A stretch of 64,000 bases of DNA from Mortierella sp. BCC40632 (Eukaryota; Mortierellomycota; Mortierellomycetes; Mortierellales; Mortierellaceae). Each line of letters begins with the position of its first letter. Within the stretch, counting starts at the first letter, position 1. Below the pieces are notes generated by a model that did not search any database, was not told where the DNA came from, and was given only the letters and a program-made list of their open reading frames with translations. The position numbers and the translations under genes were made by a program. Below, in pieces: positions 34,925-50,860 of this stretch. The DNA lies in contig WAEK01000011.1 of NCBI GenBank assembly GCA_011634665.1, positions 1,087,001 to 1,151,000 of the forward strand. Reading direction: 5' to 3'.

Positions 34925-35828
34925 TTTCTCTGCTCAATCTCTGTACAACACTTTTTAGTCAGATTTTTCATACACCTATTAGTCCCAAAGCTCGCTACTC
35001 TCTCTCTCTCTCTCTCTCTTTCTTTTATGTTTTTCTACTAATACACTCCTAATATTGAATGACTGGTAAATTTACACAATGGATCAATAGTTTTCTCTTT
35101 TATCGCTACATTTCGGTTCTTTGAGTCGGTTGCGTCTCTATTCCTGTGGTGGACTTGAGGAAATAATCGATCCTAGGTGACTCTTTTCGAATGTCATGCA
35201 TTGTAGTCACACAACTATGGCGAAGCAAAGGAGGACGTGGATGAGGAAGAACAGACTCTGCTCAATAGTGACTTTACCTCCCTTCCCTTTCCCTCTATCT
35301 CTCTTTCTCTCTTTCTTTCAATCGTTCGTCTCTGAGCTCAGGAATGGGAATTCAAGGGTCCATTGTCTTAGATCCTTATGGCGACGCGTACAACGTTCAC
35401 CTAATATCTCGGATCTAGTCTCTAAATCCAGGATAGCTCAATACAGAGTCATAAGAGACTTGAGTTGACTTTGTTTCGTACGCGGGAGGATGTATAAATA
35501 CTCCCCCCCCCCACTCCTCTATTTAAGAGGTAGCTCATTCTCAATCCTTTTTTCCTGTTGCAACAACTACAACAAAGGAATACTTTGCTATTCCTCCTTC
35601 CCCATAAACTCGCAACCAAACACCATCAAACTACTCATTCTCTAGCGTACTAAAGGGAAAAATACATTCTTGTTGATTGATTATTTGTTTGTTTTTTTTT
35701 TCAATGCAAGTGGTCGAGTTCATTAACTGCTATATTATTTAAGTGACTAAAAACTAATGGACTATTTGTATTAACAAGGCAATCGGAGGAGGAGAAGAGA
35801 GGGGTAGGGGGGGGGGAGCATCCGATGC
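34925..35828. other. Intergenic region
   Basis: Between a plus-strand and a minus-strand stop codon. Contains a (TC)n tract near 35000-35020, a C9 run near 35505-35512 and a G9 run near 35807-35817. No gene recognised. Confidence 0.5.
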
Positions 35829-36442
35829 CTAAAGGCGCTGATCCTCCTGTACCAACATTGCTTCTTTCCCTCTTATCCTTGGACCATTTATATATTGGCT
35901 CATTCCTCGATCAATGCGTCGAATCCGTAGGCTATTTTTGGTCACATAATAGTTGCAGAAGAGGAAGAAGAAGAAGAAGAAGAAAGATAGGTTGAAAATC
36001 AACACAATGGTTCCGTAAATAAATAGCCACAAAAAAAAAAAAAAAAAAAAAAGCTTACCCATGATGCCTTGCATATAACATCCAAGCACAATCCCACCAC
36101 CCACACGCGAGACCCAATGGTCAAATCTTGTAAAGAAAGCCAGGATATAGAACAATTGCCAATGATGCGGATGAAAAGATCCTGCTGTACTGACTATCCA
36201 TACATAGGGCTCGTATGGAGGGATGACAATCGCTGGCTCAGCAACCTCGATCGAGGTCGCCGCCTCGGCTGACTGTTGTGACTGACCATTGATGTTGGTC
36301 AATTCATTGGCATCGCCTAATACACGAAAGGGATGAAATTAAGCAGAATAGGGTATAGAAGAAGAAGAGGAGGAACCATAGACAAGACCAATCGTCGCAG
36401 TTGTAGGAGCAACATCCGTCAATGTCGTTTTGTCGAAAGGGT

Positions 36443-36478
<36 letters not shown>

Positions 36479-37666
36479 TTTAGATTGTTGAAAACGGTTA
36501 GTAGTGTTGCTCATATCAGCTATTCTCACAACAAGGTGATCGTAGCTCCCTGTGCGACTTTTAAAGCTGTTATAACCACTATAAGGCGTCTCTATTCTGT
36601 AATTGTTCCATTGCAATGGCCACTGTACCTGCTTCAGTTGATGGAGCATTATCAATGGTTGCTGACTGCTTTTGGGCTTCTTGTGCTGCTGCTGCTGCCG
36701 CGATTCGTTCCTGTTGCTTTTTGGCCTGGTTTGTCAGGACAGCATTTGATCGCTTCCATTTAAGATAAAGCATCCACCTGTAAACCTTGGAGAGACCCAA
36801 TAAATCATTATTTTGTTGTTTATAGCACATATATCCGATCAAGGTCAATGCTGCTGGGACGAGAAGTCCCAAGAGATAATATCCAACAAAGCCTGGGACA
36901 GTGCGAGTCAGAACAACAGCCAAGTAGATGTGGTAGGCCGCAAAGGCAAGCACGACCGCAGTTGCACCTGCAAAGAGGGCATACATCCCGAATGGCCAAG
37001 ATTTCCATGAGGGCAAAGCGTACTTTGCAAAGGGGAGTTCTGCGATGAGCTATCGAGAACAAAGGGGGTAGGAAGAAAAGAGAAGAGAGAGAAAGAGAGA
37101 AAGGGACAAGAAGAAGAAGAAGAAGAAGAGGGTCTGATTAATCACAAGTCATGAAATGGGATGACAACCAGGAGCGTCCAACAAAAGAAATATATCTTGT
37201 TGTACCGAATACGAAGGCCATGTGATCCAGAACGCAAGGATAGTTATCCAGCTAAATCAAGGGGTAAAAAAAAAAAGAAAGGCCAACATTGTCAATGACC
37301 ATCGAAAGAATGACAAAAAAAAAAAAAAAAAAAAAAAAAAAAACGCTCAAACAGATCTATCTTGAACCCCACAGTTCAGAGTCCTGTTGGATCCCAGAAT
37401 ATACTTTACTTGAGAGTCTGGGCATAGTTGCCAAAAATAAAGACCAAAAGGCCGTATGAAGTCGCATTGAGGATATCATGGTAATGACGCGCAGGTCTTT
37501 TTTTACGATGCTCCCAATCAAAGATAGTTGCGACCAGGATATAGGTTGGATAAGGGATAAGAACGGTCGCCAGCATAAAATAGATGAAGCGTATGGGGTC
37601 GAAGGATCCGACCCAATTGGTCATGCCACACATGGCATAGTCCGGTTCCATCGGTGCCCAGCCCAT
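35829..37666 (-). CDS. Polytopic membrane protein, function unknown
   Basis: Minus-strand exons 37666-37410, 37251-37206, 37049-36629 and 36316-35829 join to 403 residues if the last exon runs to the stop at 35829. I do not recognise a family. It has at least five hydrophobic helices: PIRFIYFMLATVLIPYPTYI, the GLLVFIFGNYAQTL region, WITILAFWITWPSY, the ALFAGATAVVLAFAAY region and GYYLLGLLVPAALTLIGY. A soluble Ala/Gln-rich loop follows, then HPHHWQLFYILAFFTRFDHW, which is notable for its His cluster. The 3' end is uncertain. GTAAGC at 36058-36053 could start an intron (36058-35932) ending the protein early at 35900. Read through, a T22 run encodes a poly-Phe stretch. Confidence 0.65.
36443..36478. 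repeat. A-homopolymer, ~36 nt
   Basis: One of the longest of many A/T runs, inside an intron of the minus-strand membrane-protein gene. Confidence 0.85.
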
Positions 37667-37892
37667 TGTGATGCTTTGTTGAGGAAGTTGTCTTTTGCTG
37701 TTGAAAAGAAGGTTAAAGTAGGGAGAAGGAGCCAGCTTGGAGAAGGAGGGAGGGGGGGGGGAAGAAAGAGGGAGAGGAGAGGAGAGAGGAGAGGAAGTGT
37801 GTGAAGGTGAAGTGAAAAAGAAGAGAGAGAGAGTATGGACAAGAAATAGGAGGAGAGATAGATAAGAAGAAGAGTGAGAGCGACAGTGAGAA

Positions 37893-37924
<32 letters not shown>

Positions 37925-38389
37925 GAAATGAGAGAGATAAAGAGAGAAAAGAAAGGGAAAAGATGAACAAATGGATAGGGACCTTTTTTTTTTATGGACC
38001 GAGACTGCTGACAAGGTCAGCAACGGGCGGACATTCGGAGTAGTAGCTTAAAGCTGCCCAAGTTACTTTCTCCTCTCTCTCTCTCTCCAACTGACGTACA
38101 AAAAAAATAAAGACCCTCCTCCAAAGGAAGGGAGCTGCAGCCCTGATCAGGAACAAATACCGGATGTCTGATGAGCCTATTGCCCCCAGCGGGAAGAGGA
38201 AGAGAATTCATGCGAGATGTCCATGGAGAACCTTTGAATGTTTCACGACAGACATGGGGAAGGGGACGGCGAACAGAATGGAATGGAATGGAATGAAAAG
38301 TCTAGTACAATAGGGCCCATTTCTTGACTTGATCGTTTCGAAGAACGCTACCAACGATTGGAGTCAAAAAAAAAAAAAAAAAAAAAGTC

Positions 38390-38443
<54 letters not shown>

Positions 38444-38991
38444 TCAGGCAACAGCTAGGACCAACAACGGTTTGGTTCGTTTCGGAGGAGGCAATAGAGT
38501 TCTTGGCAAGAGGCCAAGAACTGGCTCAGGATGATCTCAGGTTGAGTGGGGTCAAAGCGACCAGGACACTGGCCACGCTCGCTGCGCCCGCACACGTTGC
38601 CTCTCCCCCCTACCCCGACATATGACTTGAAGGCCATTTGTCCATAAACTGCAGGGACATGTTCAGGGGTGGAGGATAGACTCCACACACATGCCTACTC
38701 ACAAGTCCAACACAATTAGGCTTCCTATCCAACCTCATGACTGCACTGTTCGTTGGTCCCACGTTCCAGTGTGGAGGTGAGAAATAAAGAGGTTCGACCT
38801 GTGTAAAGCAAATGGCAATCTTCCCACGCATCTCGATCCGAATATTTGATCAGCTCTCTCTCTCTCCTGCTTTCTTTTTCTTTTCATCATCACTTTGTCA
38901 TTCTTTTTTCCAGTTTACTCATCGGTAAGCACGCCTTGTACTATCCGAGTTGACATTTGATCGCTTGCTCAAATCCCACCACACATCCCCC
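37667..38991. other. Intergenic region between divergent genes
   Basis: GA-rich sequence and (GTGAGA)-type repeats at 37740-37960 form the leader of the membrane-protein gene. A (GA)n tract lies at 38393-38439, and five GGAAT-type pentamers at about 38276-38296 (GAATGGAATG). CT-rich sequence at 38850-38920 precedes the PCBD start. No gene recognised. Confidence 0.5.
38393..38439. repeat. (GA)n microsatellite, ~46 bp
   Basis: Uninterrupted GA dinucleotides preceded by an A-run, non-coding. Confidence 0.85.
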
Positions 38992-39596
38992 ATGTTATCT
39001 CATGCATTGCTTGTCAGCAAGCAGGCTCTGCCAACAGTAGCCTATTCTTCATTCACTCGGCTAATCCCATTGAATCGTTCTCGCTTTTTCCCTTCCTGCT
39101 CATTCCATTCGACCACCCCTTCTGCCTCTTCTACCAACTCGACATCCCCTAAAAAGTCATCCAACATCATGGCCCTTCAGAAGCTCACTGCACAGGAACA
39201 AACCGAGGCCCTTGCCTCGCTCAAGGACTGGTCTCTTGTCGATGGTCGCGAGGCCATCAAGCGCACGCTCACCTTCAAGGACTTTAACGAGGCCTTTGGT
39301 TTCATGACCCGTGTTGCTCTCTATGCTGATAAGGCTGACCACCACCCTGAATGGTTTAATGTAAGCAAACTTTTTCCTTTTACTCCTGCCTCGGTCAAAA
39401 GTATCATAGACTCTTACGCAATGGCACATTCTCTCTCTCTCTCTCTTTTTTTTTTTTTTTTTTGTTACCTCTTTCTGACTGATGGAAATAGGTCTACAAC
39501 AGAGTCGAAATCACCTTGGCTACACATGATGTTCAGGGTCTTTCTGTTCGGGATGTCAAGCTCGCCGAGTTCATTAATGAGATTTACAAGCAATAA
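38992..39596 (+). CDS. PCBD1: Pterin-4a-carbinolamine dehydratase
   Basis: Two exons, 38992-39360 and 39492-39596, give 157 residues. The first 59 form a Ser/Arg-rich mitochondrial-type presequence. A second in-frame ATG at 39169 ([15 protein letters not shown]) would give the usual ~99-residue cytosolic form. The domain is complete: [40 protein letters not shown], then the active-site [20 protein letters not shown] with the paired histidines. It dehydrates 4a-hydroxytetrahydrobiopterin to regenerate quinonoid dihydrobiopterin. In fungi it supports phenylalanine hydroxylase where that exists. A longer ATG at 38950 is also in frame. The intron has a (TC)n and T-run before the acceptor. Confidence 0.92.
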
Positions 39597-39942
39597 AACC
39601 CAACCCTAAAAAAAAAAAAAAAAAAGGGTCATCCAAGCAGTTTCATTAATTTGATCTATGTTGAACGTTTTGTGTAATCAACCACCAGATCTCGAGAGGT
39701 CAAATCTGACAAAAAAAAAAAAAAAAAAAAAGGTGGTATTTGGAATTGGTTCTAATGAAGTAATGGATAAGGTCTTTTCTTTTTCTTTTTTCATGACTGT
39801 ATAGGTTTAGAAGATGTGGTTGAACTATGGAAGGAGATGGGGACTATGATTGCAAAAAAAAAATAAAAATAATGATGTTGATCATGGTGGTAGTGATGAG
39901 GAAGGTTGTAGTATTGGTGATGGGTGAACTTGGACGACGTTT

Positions 39943-39976
<34 letters not shown>

Positions 39977-39979
39977 GCT
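39597..39979. other. Convergent 3' intergenic space with A/T runs
   Basis: A18 near 39609, A22 near 39712-39732 and T33 at 39943-39975 lie between the PCBD stop and the F-box gene stop. No gene seen. Confidence 0.6.
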
Positions 39980-42900
39980 CTATTCAATGCGGCCGAGGGT
40001 GAAGGTCTCGAGTAACCGGGTTACATTGCTGTCAATGGCTTCGTCTTCATTTCGGTTGTCCTCCAGACCATCCGAGTCGCTAAAATCACTCAAGTCATCC
40101 TGCTCGAATACGAACGGACTCTCTATTTGATCCTCCCACCAGGACAATGGTCCATGGCCCTCAATATCGCCATCTTCAACTTGGCTGATTCCTACCACTA
40201 AATCACCAGCAGCCTGGTCTCCCATAGAACCTTCTATTTGTTCATCTGCTTCCTGCTCTTCTCCTCCTCCTCCTCCTCCTCCCTCCTCCTCCCATTCCTC
40301 TTCTTCGTGATCATCATCTCCTTCCTCATCTCTATCGTGCTCATCCTCGTCTTCAGACGCATCCGCAAATTGATCGTCGCCATCCACCTCAGGAGCCTCC
40401 GGCAGACCATACTCCACTACCATCTTCTTGACCCGCTCTCGAATTTCTGTTACAGCGTCCCCATTCAGTCCACAATAAGTGATATCCAGACGCTTCAGTC
40501 TTGCCTTGTTCACCGTCTTGTCCAAGAAATCAAGTACACCTGCCTTGGTCACTTGATCACATCCAAGGATACAGAGATCACACAAATCCGGTGCATGCTC
40601 GGCCAGGTACACCAACGATACATCTGTGATCTGAGTGTTCGCGACGGAAAGCCAACGGAGTTTTGGCTGGGCATCCACAAGAGAGATCAAGTTGGTGTCA
40701 TTAAACTCGGGAAAGACATTTCCAACATCCAACTCTTTGAGTGCCTTGAACTTTGTGATGAATGGAATGAAATCCTGGAAAGAGTCGGCCAAGAGACTGT
40801 TCATGTGCAGCTCTTCAAGATCTGGACAGGCTTCTGCCAAGGGAACAAAGGCCTGTGTCGTGAAGGGCGAGTCAATGTTGTTGAGAATCAGTTGCTTCAT
40901 TGAAGCGAACCGTCCACGCTGTGGAGTTGGCTGAGAAGGCTCAGTAAGTGTGGCGAATGCCAGGATCGTATCAAGCGAACACTCTGTATCCGTAAGATCC
41001 AGCTTTTCCAGATGCAGACAAGCATTCAGAACTGGGATGACCGTTTCGTTGTTTGCTCCTCCTGAATACTCAAGGTTAAGCGACACCAGATTTCTGCAGA
41101 GAGAAATGTACTGCCCTAGCCCCGAGTTTTCGAGTTCACAAAGAGCTAAAGTCATTCTCCTCATTGACTCTCCATGGCGCTCCCCAATGGCCTTCAGGAC
41201 TGCGTCCGTCTCAAAGATATTGCCACCTGTGATTTTGAATTGAGAGAGGGTATTCTTGTCTTGGGCGAGAATGACCGCTGCTACGGCATCAATGCTCACG
41301 TTTCTCATTGCGGCACCTGGGAGTCGGATGTATGACAGCGATCGAGTTGTAGTAGCCAGTACATTGAACACGTCGTCGTTCAGCTTGATAGAGTCTTCCA
41401 GGTCAAGCCAGGTGAGGTGCTTAAAGTGGCGAAGGGAATAGACCAGAGTGCTACAATAGAGCTTTCGGGATGATCGGAACTCTTCGACAAACCTGCATCG
41501 CCTTGATACCTTACGGATAAGCCGATTAAAGCAGTGTTCTTGACGGTATGTCGATGTCTCCAGCTCTGTCGGCATTTCTTCTGCTTGCAATTGACTATTG
41601 CGAACAGAGCAACTTCTCCACTGCTTGCAGAAAGTGGACCAGTCATAGATCAGATGGGCAAACCACTATAGTGATAACATATATCAGATTTTGTAAACCA
41701 TGCCAGCAACAGCAACAAAAAAAAAAAAAAAAAAAAAAAAAGGAATGTCAGTGTCGTCATAGCTCAGAGAAAGAGAAGGTACTACTGTAGATTGGGTCCA
41801 AGGGAGATGGTCGCAAGTGGGAGAAAGGGGAAGGAGGGTGAAAGATCGGGAGAAGGTGAAATCATCACTCAACGCCGATTCGGTTGCCCTTGAGCTAAAG
41901 GGGGTTATAAATAACATCACCAAGCAATGGTATGTCCACTGCAACAAATGAGTCTGATCACAAGAGAGTGGAAGAGAGAAGCGAGAGAGAGAGCTGTTTT
42001 GGGGTGGTGGTGGGGAGGAGACGCTCACTTGTAACTAGCGACTATGCAGTTGCATAGCACAAACGTGTTCTGAATAGCACAAGAGAGGGGGGGGGGAGGG
42101 TTTTTGCAACTTACAGAACAAGAGATTTTGTCCAAGTATGAGATATAGTCAAAGGCACAGGTATCATCGAAAAGTAGCGAGTCCTCAAGAGTCTGCTTCA
42201 ACAACAATTGAGAGAGAGCGGTCAACCGCAAAGGCGAGTCTTGTCGAGGTACTGTCAACTCCGAAGATGAAGTCACCTTGGTACTCGAGCCATTCCCTTC
42301 GACTGAGACCGAACCTGTGCTTAGGCTATTCGACTCCGATGGCTCCTTTGGCACCGTCTGCATTGGGCTGCGGAGATTGCTGAGACTTGGTCCATCCATT
42401 GGGGTCAAGGAGGCACTGACGCCAAGTGGGAAAGGCTCATAGTCGTTCATCATATGTCCCGCCTTGTAGAGATACTCCACAGCAACCTTGGACCAGGCAC
42501 GGGACACCAGGAGACAGGCATGCAGTGCTGGTCGATCGTCTTTCAGGCTGTAAATAATTGAGTTGATGATTTCTATCAGGATGAAACGGGGGCAGTGCGA
42601 GTGTGTAGTCTTTTGCTTAGTACACCCTTTCCAAAAGAATAAAAAACATGGCAGTGGCCGTTGGATCCATCCGAGTCTGTCCCCCCAAAGAGCAAAAACA
42701 GGCAACGGGTTGTTCATAGGAGGAAAAAAAAAAAAAAAAAAAAAGGCCAAGAGACAGCTGCCTGACAAAAAAAGAAAGAGAACAGGCTAGAAGAATTATT
42801 CAGGTGCGATTGAGTCAGCAGAACGACCAACCCTTGATTGACCAAGGAATGAAGTCTTTCCTTCTCGTCTTCTCCCCTTTCTCCATTTTCACAAGTCATG

Positions 42901-43069
42901 AAAGCTTGTAATGGACATTGAAAGAAAATGGAGATAAATGGAATGGGAGAGAGGGGGAAAAAAAAAGAGGCTCCAGAGAACAAGGGAAAGAAAGTAGGCA
43001 CAGGCCTGGAGAGGTAGAAAGAGAGACAAATGGATAAATCTAGTTACCAATTGGTAGTGAGGTAGACAT
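39980..43069 (-). CDS. F-box / leucine-rich repeat protein
   Basis: Three exons on the minus strand, 43069-43048, 42572-42115 and 41665-39980, give 721 residues. The tiny first exon supplies MSTSLPI. Joining phase 1 to exon 2 yields LPIEIINSIIYSL-PALHACLLVSRAW-AVEYLYK, a complete N-terminal F-box that would bind Skp1. A Ser-rich linker follows, then LRRs from about 190 to 510 (for example LVSLNLEY, LEKLDLTD, LEELHMNS, LKELDVGN, LRWLSVANTQITD, LCDLCILGCDQVT, LKRLDITYCGLN). The acidic Glu/Asp/Gly-rich region near 560-610 and C-terminal acidic patches are low complexity. It probably is a substrate receptor of an SCF ubiquitin ligase; the target is unknown. Intron 1 (43047-42573) holds a long A-run on the plus strand. 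Confidence 0.88.
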
Positions 43070-45717
43070 GCCGAATTCTTGGTACGACTGAATGAAGACA
43101 GGCAATTGGTTAGGCAGGGGTTGAAGATTAAAGGACGGTCGGTGCAGAAGAATGGCTCCAAAAAAAGCTAACGGAACTCTTGAGCCTTTTCTTTTTTTCG
43201 TCTTTTTTCCAATGAAAAATGCAGGTGGGGAATGGCGAGTAACGGGATGCAGATGGTATGCTGCAGTGGCAATGGCGAGGAGGAGACAGAGGACGATCTC
43301 AGCAAGAGTGAGAAGAGCAGGCGGGTGTGCACTTGTGTGTGTGTGTATGTGTATTGATCGAGCAAAGAGTGTGTGAGTGCGAGCGAGAGTTTGATCGAGC
43401 AGGGAAGAGGAGAGGAAAGATGGACCAGACTTGTCGAAGCCAAAGCGGAGCAGTCTTTATATGCTGTCGGTCGGTCGAGCTAGGGTTGATGTTGTCCTGC
43501 CTGTCTGTCTGTCCGTCTGTCTGCCCGTGGGTCTCAGAGCCAGCTCTGGAGAGAGAGAGAGTGACAGAAAGCGAATTTTAGCTGGGGATCATAGGCCGAA
43601 TATGAAGAAGCCATTGTGAGAGTAGGAGAAGAGGGGGAGAAATGGTGCATGCGATCGGGTAGTCTGCCCTAGCCATGAATCGGACATGACCGCTAATCCA
43701 AATCGAATCAGACGAGCAAATGCTTGTGGAAGGTGTAGAAAGATGGAAGAGATGGCTGCATCTGTGCTAGATGGATGTATCGTGATCGATGGTTGATGGA
43801 GGGCAAAAGGTGTAGCTCTCTGTCTGTGCTCTTGTGAACAAGAAACCCAGAGAGTACGCCCCTTTTGAAACAACCAACAGTCACACAGACGTCAAATGTC
43901 CATCCCCCACCTCTGTGCAAACATACCAACCAGAGTTCTCGCTCAAAGTAACGCCACACTGACCATTGCCCGTTGAAACTACCAGGAACTTGAACGAGTC
44001 AACCATCCAATAGCCAAGCAGTCTCGTCTGTGCAATATCAAGACGATAATCTTGACTTTGCCCAGACGCTCTCCAATGGTCAACGGCATCAATTACTCCT
44101 GTCCACGTTCTCTCTCACTCTATTTTTTTTTTTTGTTTTGTTTTGTTTTACGCCTAGCGGACCTGTCTTCAGACAGAAAAAAGTTGATTGGCGAAGGTAC
44201 AACCTCCTTGGTTAGTTCTTCAAATGTCTTGACATCGACTCTTGAAGAGAACAATACGCAAAAGCATATTGACCACAATGACAAAAATCTACCCGGATTT
44301 GACGCAAGACCAAGATTTTCTTGCCTTTGGACAATCTTTGCCTTTTTGGCAAGGTATTTTTGTCTGTAGACGAGTCCGGAGGATTGCCCATTGACAGAGG
44401 TCCGCTTAGCATGGAGAAAGGAGTCAAAGATAAATGTCCAAGTCTATTTCATAACATGACTCATGGTTCAATCATCGACGCTAATCCTTTTCCGTGAGAA
44501 CGAGCTTCTGCGGAATATCTCCAGTCCTTACTATTCCTTGGGCACTAGAGACCCGGAAAGAGAAGGACAAGGGAGAATTTATCTTGCCTTGGCCCATTGG
44601 CAGCCGAAAGTGTCGTTGAAGTCGTTGGCCTTGATCAGATCCAGAGTTGTCTCTGAGAGTCATAAAATGCGCTCGCCTCAAGCTCAACCTTGCATTGAAA
44701 TTGTAGCACTCCTGACCTTCGAGTGAATCTACCCATTTTCGTTTCTGCCTCCTATTCCTGCATTGTTCTGCTTCAATCTCTTTCATGACCACCCAGAGAT
44801 ACAGCAAAGCAAATCGCCGCGGTCAAGATTTTGTCCAGAGAAATGAAGCGACTGACTACTGACTGTGTGACCACACATGAACCGCCACCAACCTCACTTC
44901 TTTGGCTCTCATCAACCCGAAAGAAGCACGTGCACCAACACGCAATGAACAATGGACCTGGCTCTTGAATAAGATCTAGCCATTATCATATCCTTTTTGT
45001 AACAAAAGGCTTTCTCATTAGGGTCCGGCTCTCTTTATTCAGAGTAGTCATCTACCCTATTCATTATCCCTAGTGTTTCTCACACACACACGAGGATGTC
45101 AAACTCGACCTTAACCGAGGATGAGGAAGAGGGTCTTCGAGTACTACTATACTCAACTCAATCACAGGATTACAAGTCTACTCAACTTTGGAGGCATCCC
45201 GCTCAATATCAGCTTCTTGGCTATCTTCAGTTCTGGAGATCACGCTCTTTTGCCAACTTGAGATTTGCTCACCTTGGATATCTGTAGTGGACATGAATAC
45301 GACAAAGCACATGGGTTAAATTCTATGGTTTGATCACTTTTATAGTCTATAGCAGACAAGTCCTTAGCAAGCAGTGGAAGGTGTTATAGACCACAATAAT
45401 GTTTGTGAGTGCACTGACTGTCAACAATGCGAGCAATGTATCCTCTTGGCAGGAGGAGAGGCTAAAGGGCTACGGAGTTAATCGCACGCAGAATGAGAGA
45501 GAAGGTGGTTTCGAATTAAAAAAAAAATTGAGACCGTGTCTGGACAAGTTCAGTTTGGACAGGGAGCCAAACAAAACATAAAAAAAAAAAAAGATCAGCA
45601 CGACAGTCCCTTTTTTTTTTTTTCTTTTTCCATTACTCATTCTTTCTTACTCTCTCCTCTCCTCTCTTCTCAACTAAGAAAGTGCACTCGTCGGAACCAG
45701 TCAGGGAAATCAGCACA
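43070..45717. other. Gene-poor intergenic region, 2.6 kb
   Basis: Contains (TG)n near 43335-43352, CTGT repeats near 43498-43525, several A/T runs and CT-rich sequence before the RVB1 start (45600-45700). Short open frames have no recognisable motifs. Both flanking genes face away, so it holds two promoters. Confidence 0.5.
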
Positions 45718-49019
<3,302 letters not shown>

Positions 49020-50557
49020 ATGGATACGGACGAACATTTCAATATACTACAGCGCTCTTTCCCTCCAGGATATCTTGCAACAGAGCTTATTGATGACAAC
49101 CGAGACCATACTCCATCCAAGTCCTCCTCGTTTTCGCTCTACGATCACACGGACAGAGACTCCAACAGAGACATCCCGAGTGGGCATCTCGAAAGTGTCA
49201 ATAGTCCCCATGTCGGGGACAATGGCTGTGGCAGTGAAAGTGGCAGACGATCAAAATCATCCTGGGACAACGAGTTCTTCTCCACATCAGCCTCCACGCC
49301 TACACCGAAACCTCCACCTCGACTGGCCCCCATACCCAAGTCGACCCCATCAGATTCATCTCTACCATCCTCTTCTCCACCCGCTTTAACCAGTACCCCA
49401 ACCCTTAGCTCAGACCTGGATGAAGGGAGGAGCAAAAGAAACTCTCAAATCATGAGCGTAGGTGCAGCCGGCATGTTTCGATCTAGGTTGGCATCCTCCG
49501 CTGCATTTACGGGTACACACAATCGATCCCTTTCTTTTTGTCAACCACACTCGCACTTGGGGACCAATGTCTTTGCACACTCTCCCATCACCTCCCCCAC
49601 AGAACGCACAAACCAAAACACGTTGACGGAAGCAAAAGTGGTTGTCGAGGATGAGAATGGAGTCATTGAAAAGTCAAGTGGTGAAGGAGATTCTTGGGTG
49701 GATTTAGGAAGTCATTCCGGCCTTTGTGCCGCGCTCGAATCTCGTCATCGACGACCTTTGTCCATTTCTCATTTGCCACCTCCTCGCGGTCCAGGTGGGA
49801 CCATCCCTGACCTTGGTAGAGACAGCACCCTTAGACAAGGAGACCATTCAGGATCCACTTTTAGTACATCTAATATTACCGCGTCTGGTTCGTTGTTGGA
49901 TGGTATCTACTACTCTCCTCAAATGACTGGTACTCAGTCAACCTCTCAGACCATGCTCACGCCTTCGAGTTCTCATTCGTGTCTTTTCTCTGGGCTGCCT
50001 TCGCCCATGACTCGAGTCTCATTTCCATCAAGTCAACTAGGTCCATCCAAGCGACCTGTCACGGTTTCGTCATTCATGTCTACATCTCTACAGCCTGAAA
50101 GAGATACACGGCCTACATCGGAATCCACAGAGACCATGGATATGACGGAGGCTCCTTTATTGACTCTGAATGGTCTAGTACAACCAACGACATGTTCTAT
50201 GACACCATCTTCGTTTGCTGCGGGAGAGGACCCTGATCCTCCCTTGCAGAGCACGAGTACCTTGGGGACATCCACCTTGTCCTCTTCATCTTCTTCTTCG
50301 TCGTCTGGTTTACGAGTGGTGTATCCGGGACTTCGAAACACAATTGGGCCTTATAAATTGATCCGACTTTTGGGGCGAGGTAGTTACTCCGAAGTTCAAT
50401 TGGCGGCCGATACGCGAACGGGAACGCATGTAGCGATCAAGATTATGAACAAGTCCATGATTCAATCTAGTGATCGACTTGGAACAAGTGTTCGACGCGA
50501 GTCAGAGTTGTTGAAGGTAAGGATTTGGAGGAGGGAAGATATCGCAGTAACCAAGCT

Positions 50558-50595
<38 letters not shown>

Positions 50596-50827
50596 GTATC
50601 TTGTGCTAACTTCCTACTTTTATTTCTACTCTGGGATAGATGATTCGTCACCCTAATATTATCCGATTCCGTGAGGTGGTCGAAACTTCAGTCCAGACAT
50701 GCATTGTTCTTGATTACGCATCTGGAGGAGAATTGTTCAACTATGTTGCCGAAAAGAGATCGCAGGCAAACGAAGAAGATATCCAGACTATCTTTGCTCA
50801 GATTGTTGATGGTAAGAAGAAGCCCTT

Positions 50828-50860
<33 letters not shown>

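Noticed and set aside
41684..42028. Possible extra exon in the second intron of the F-box gene
   Set aside because: Direct joining of 42115 to 41665 is in phase and gives a continuous protein; the stretch is simple-sequence rich.
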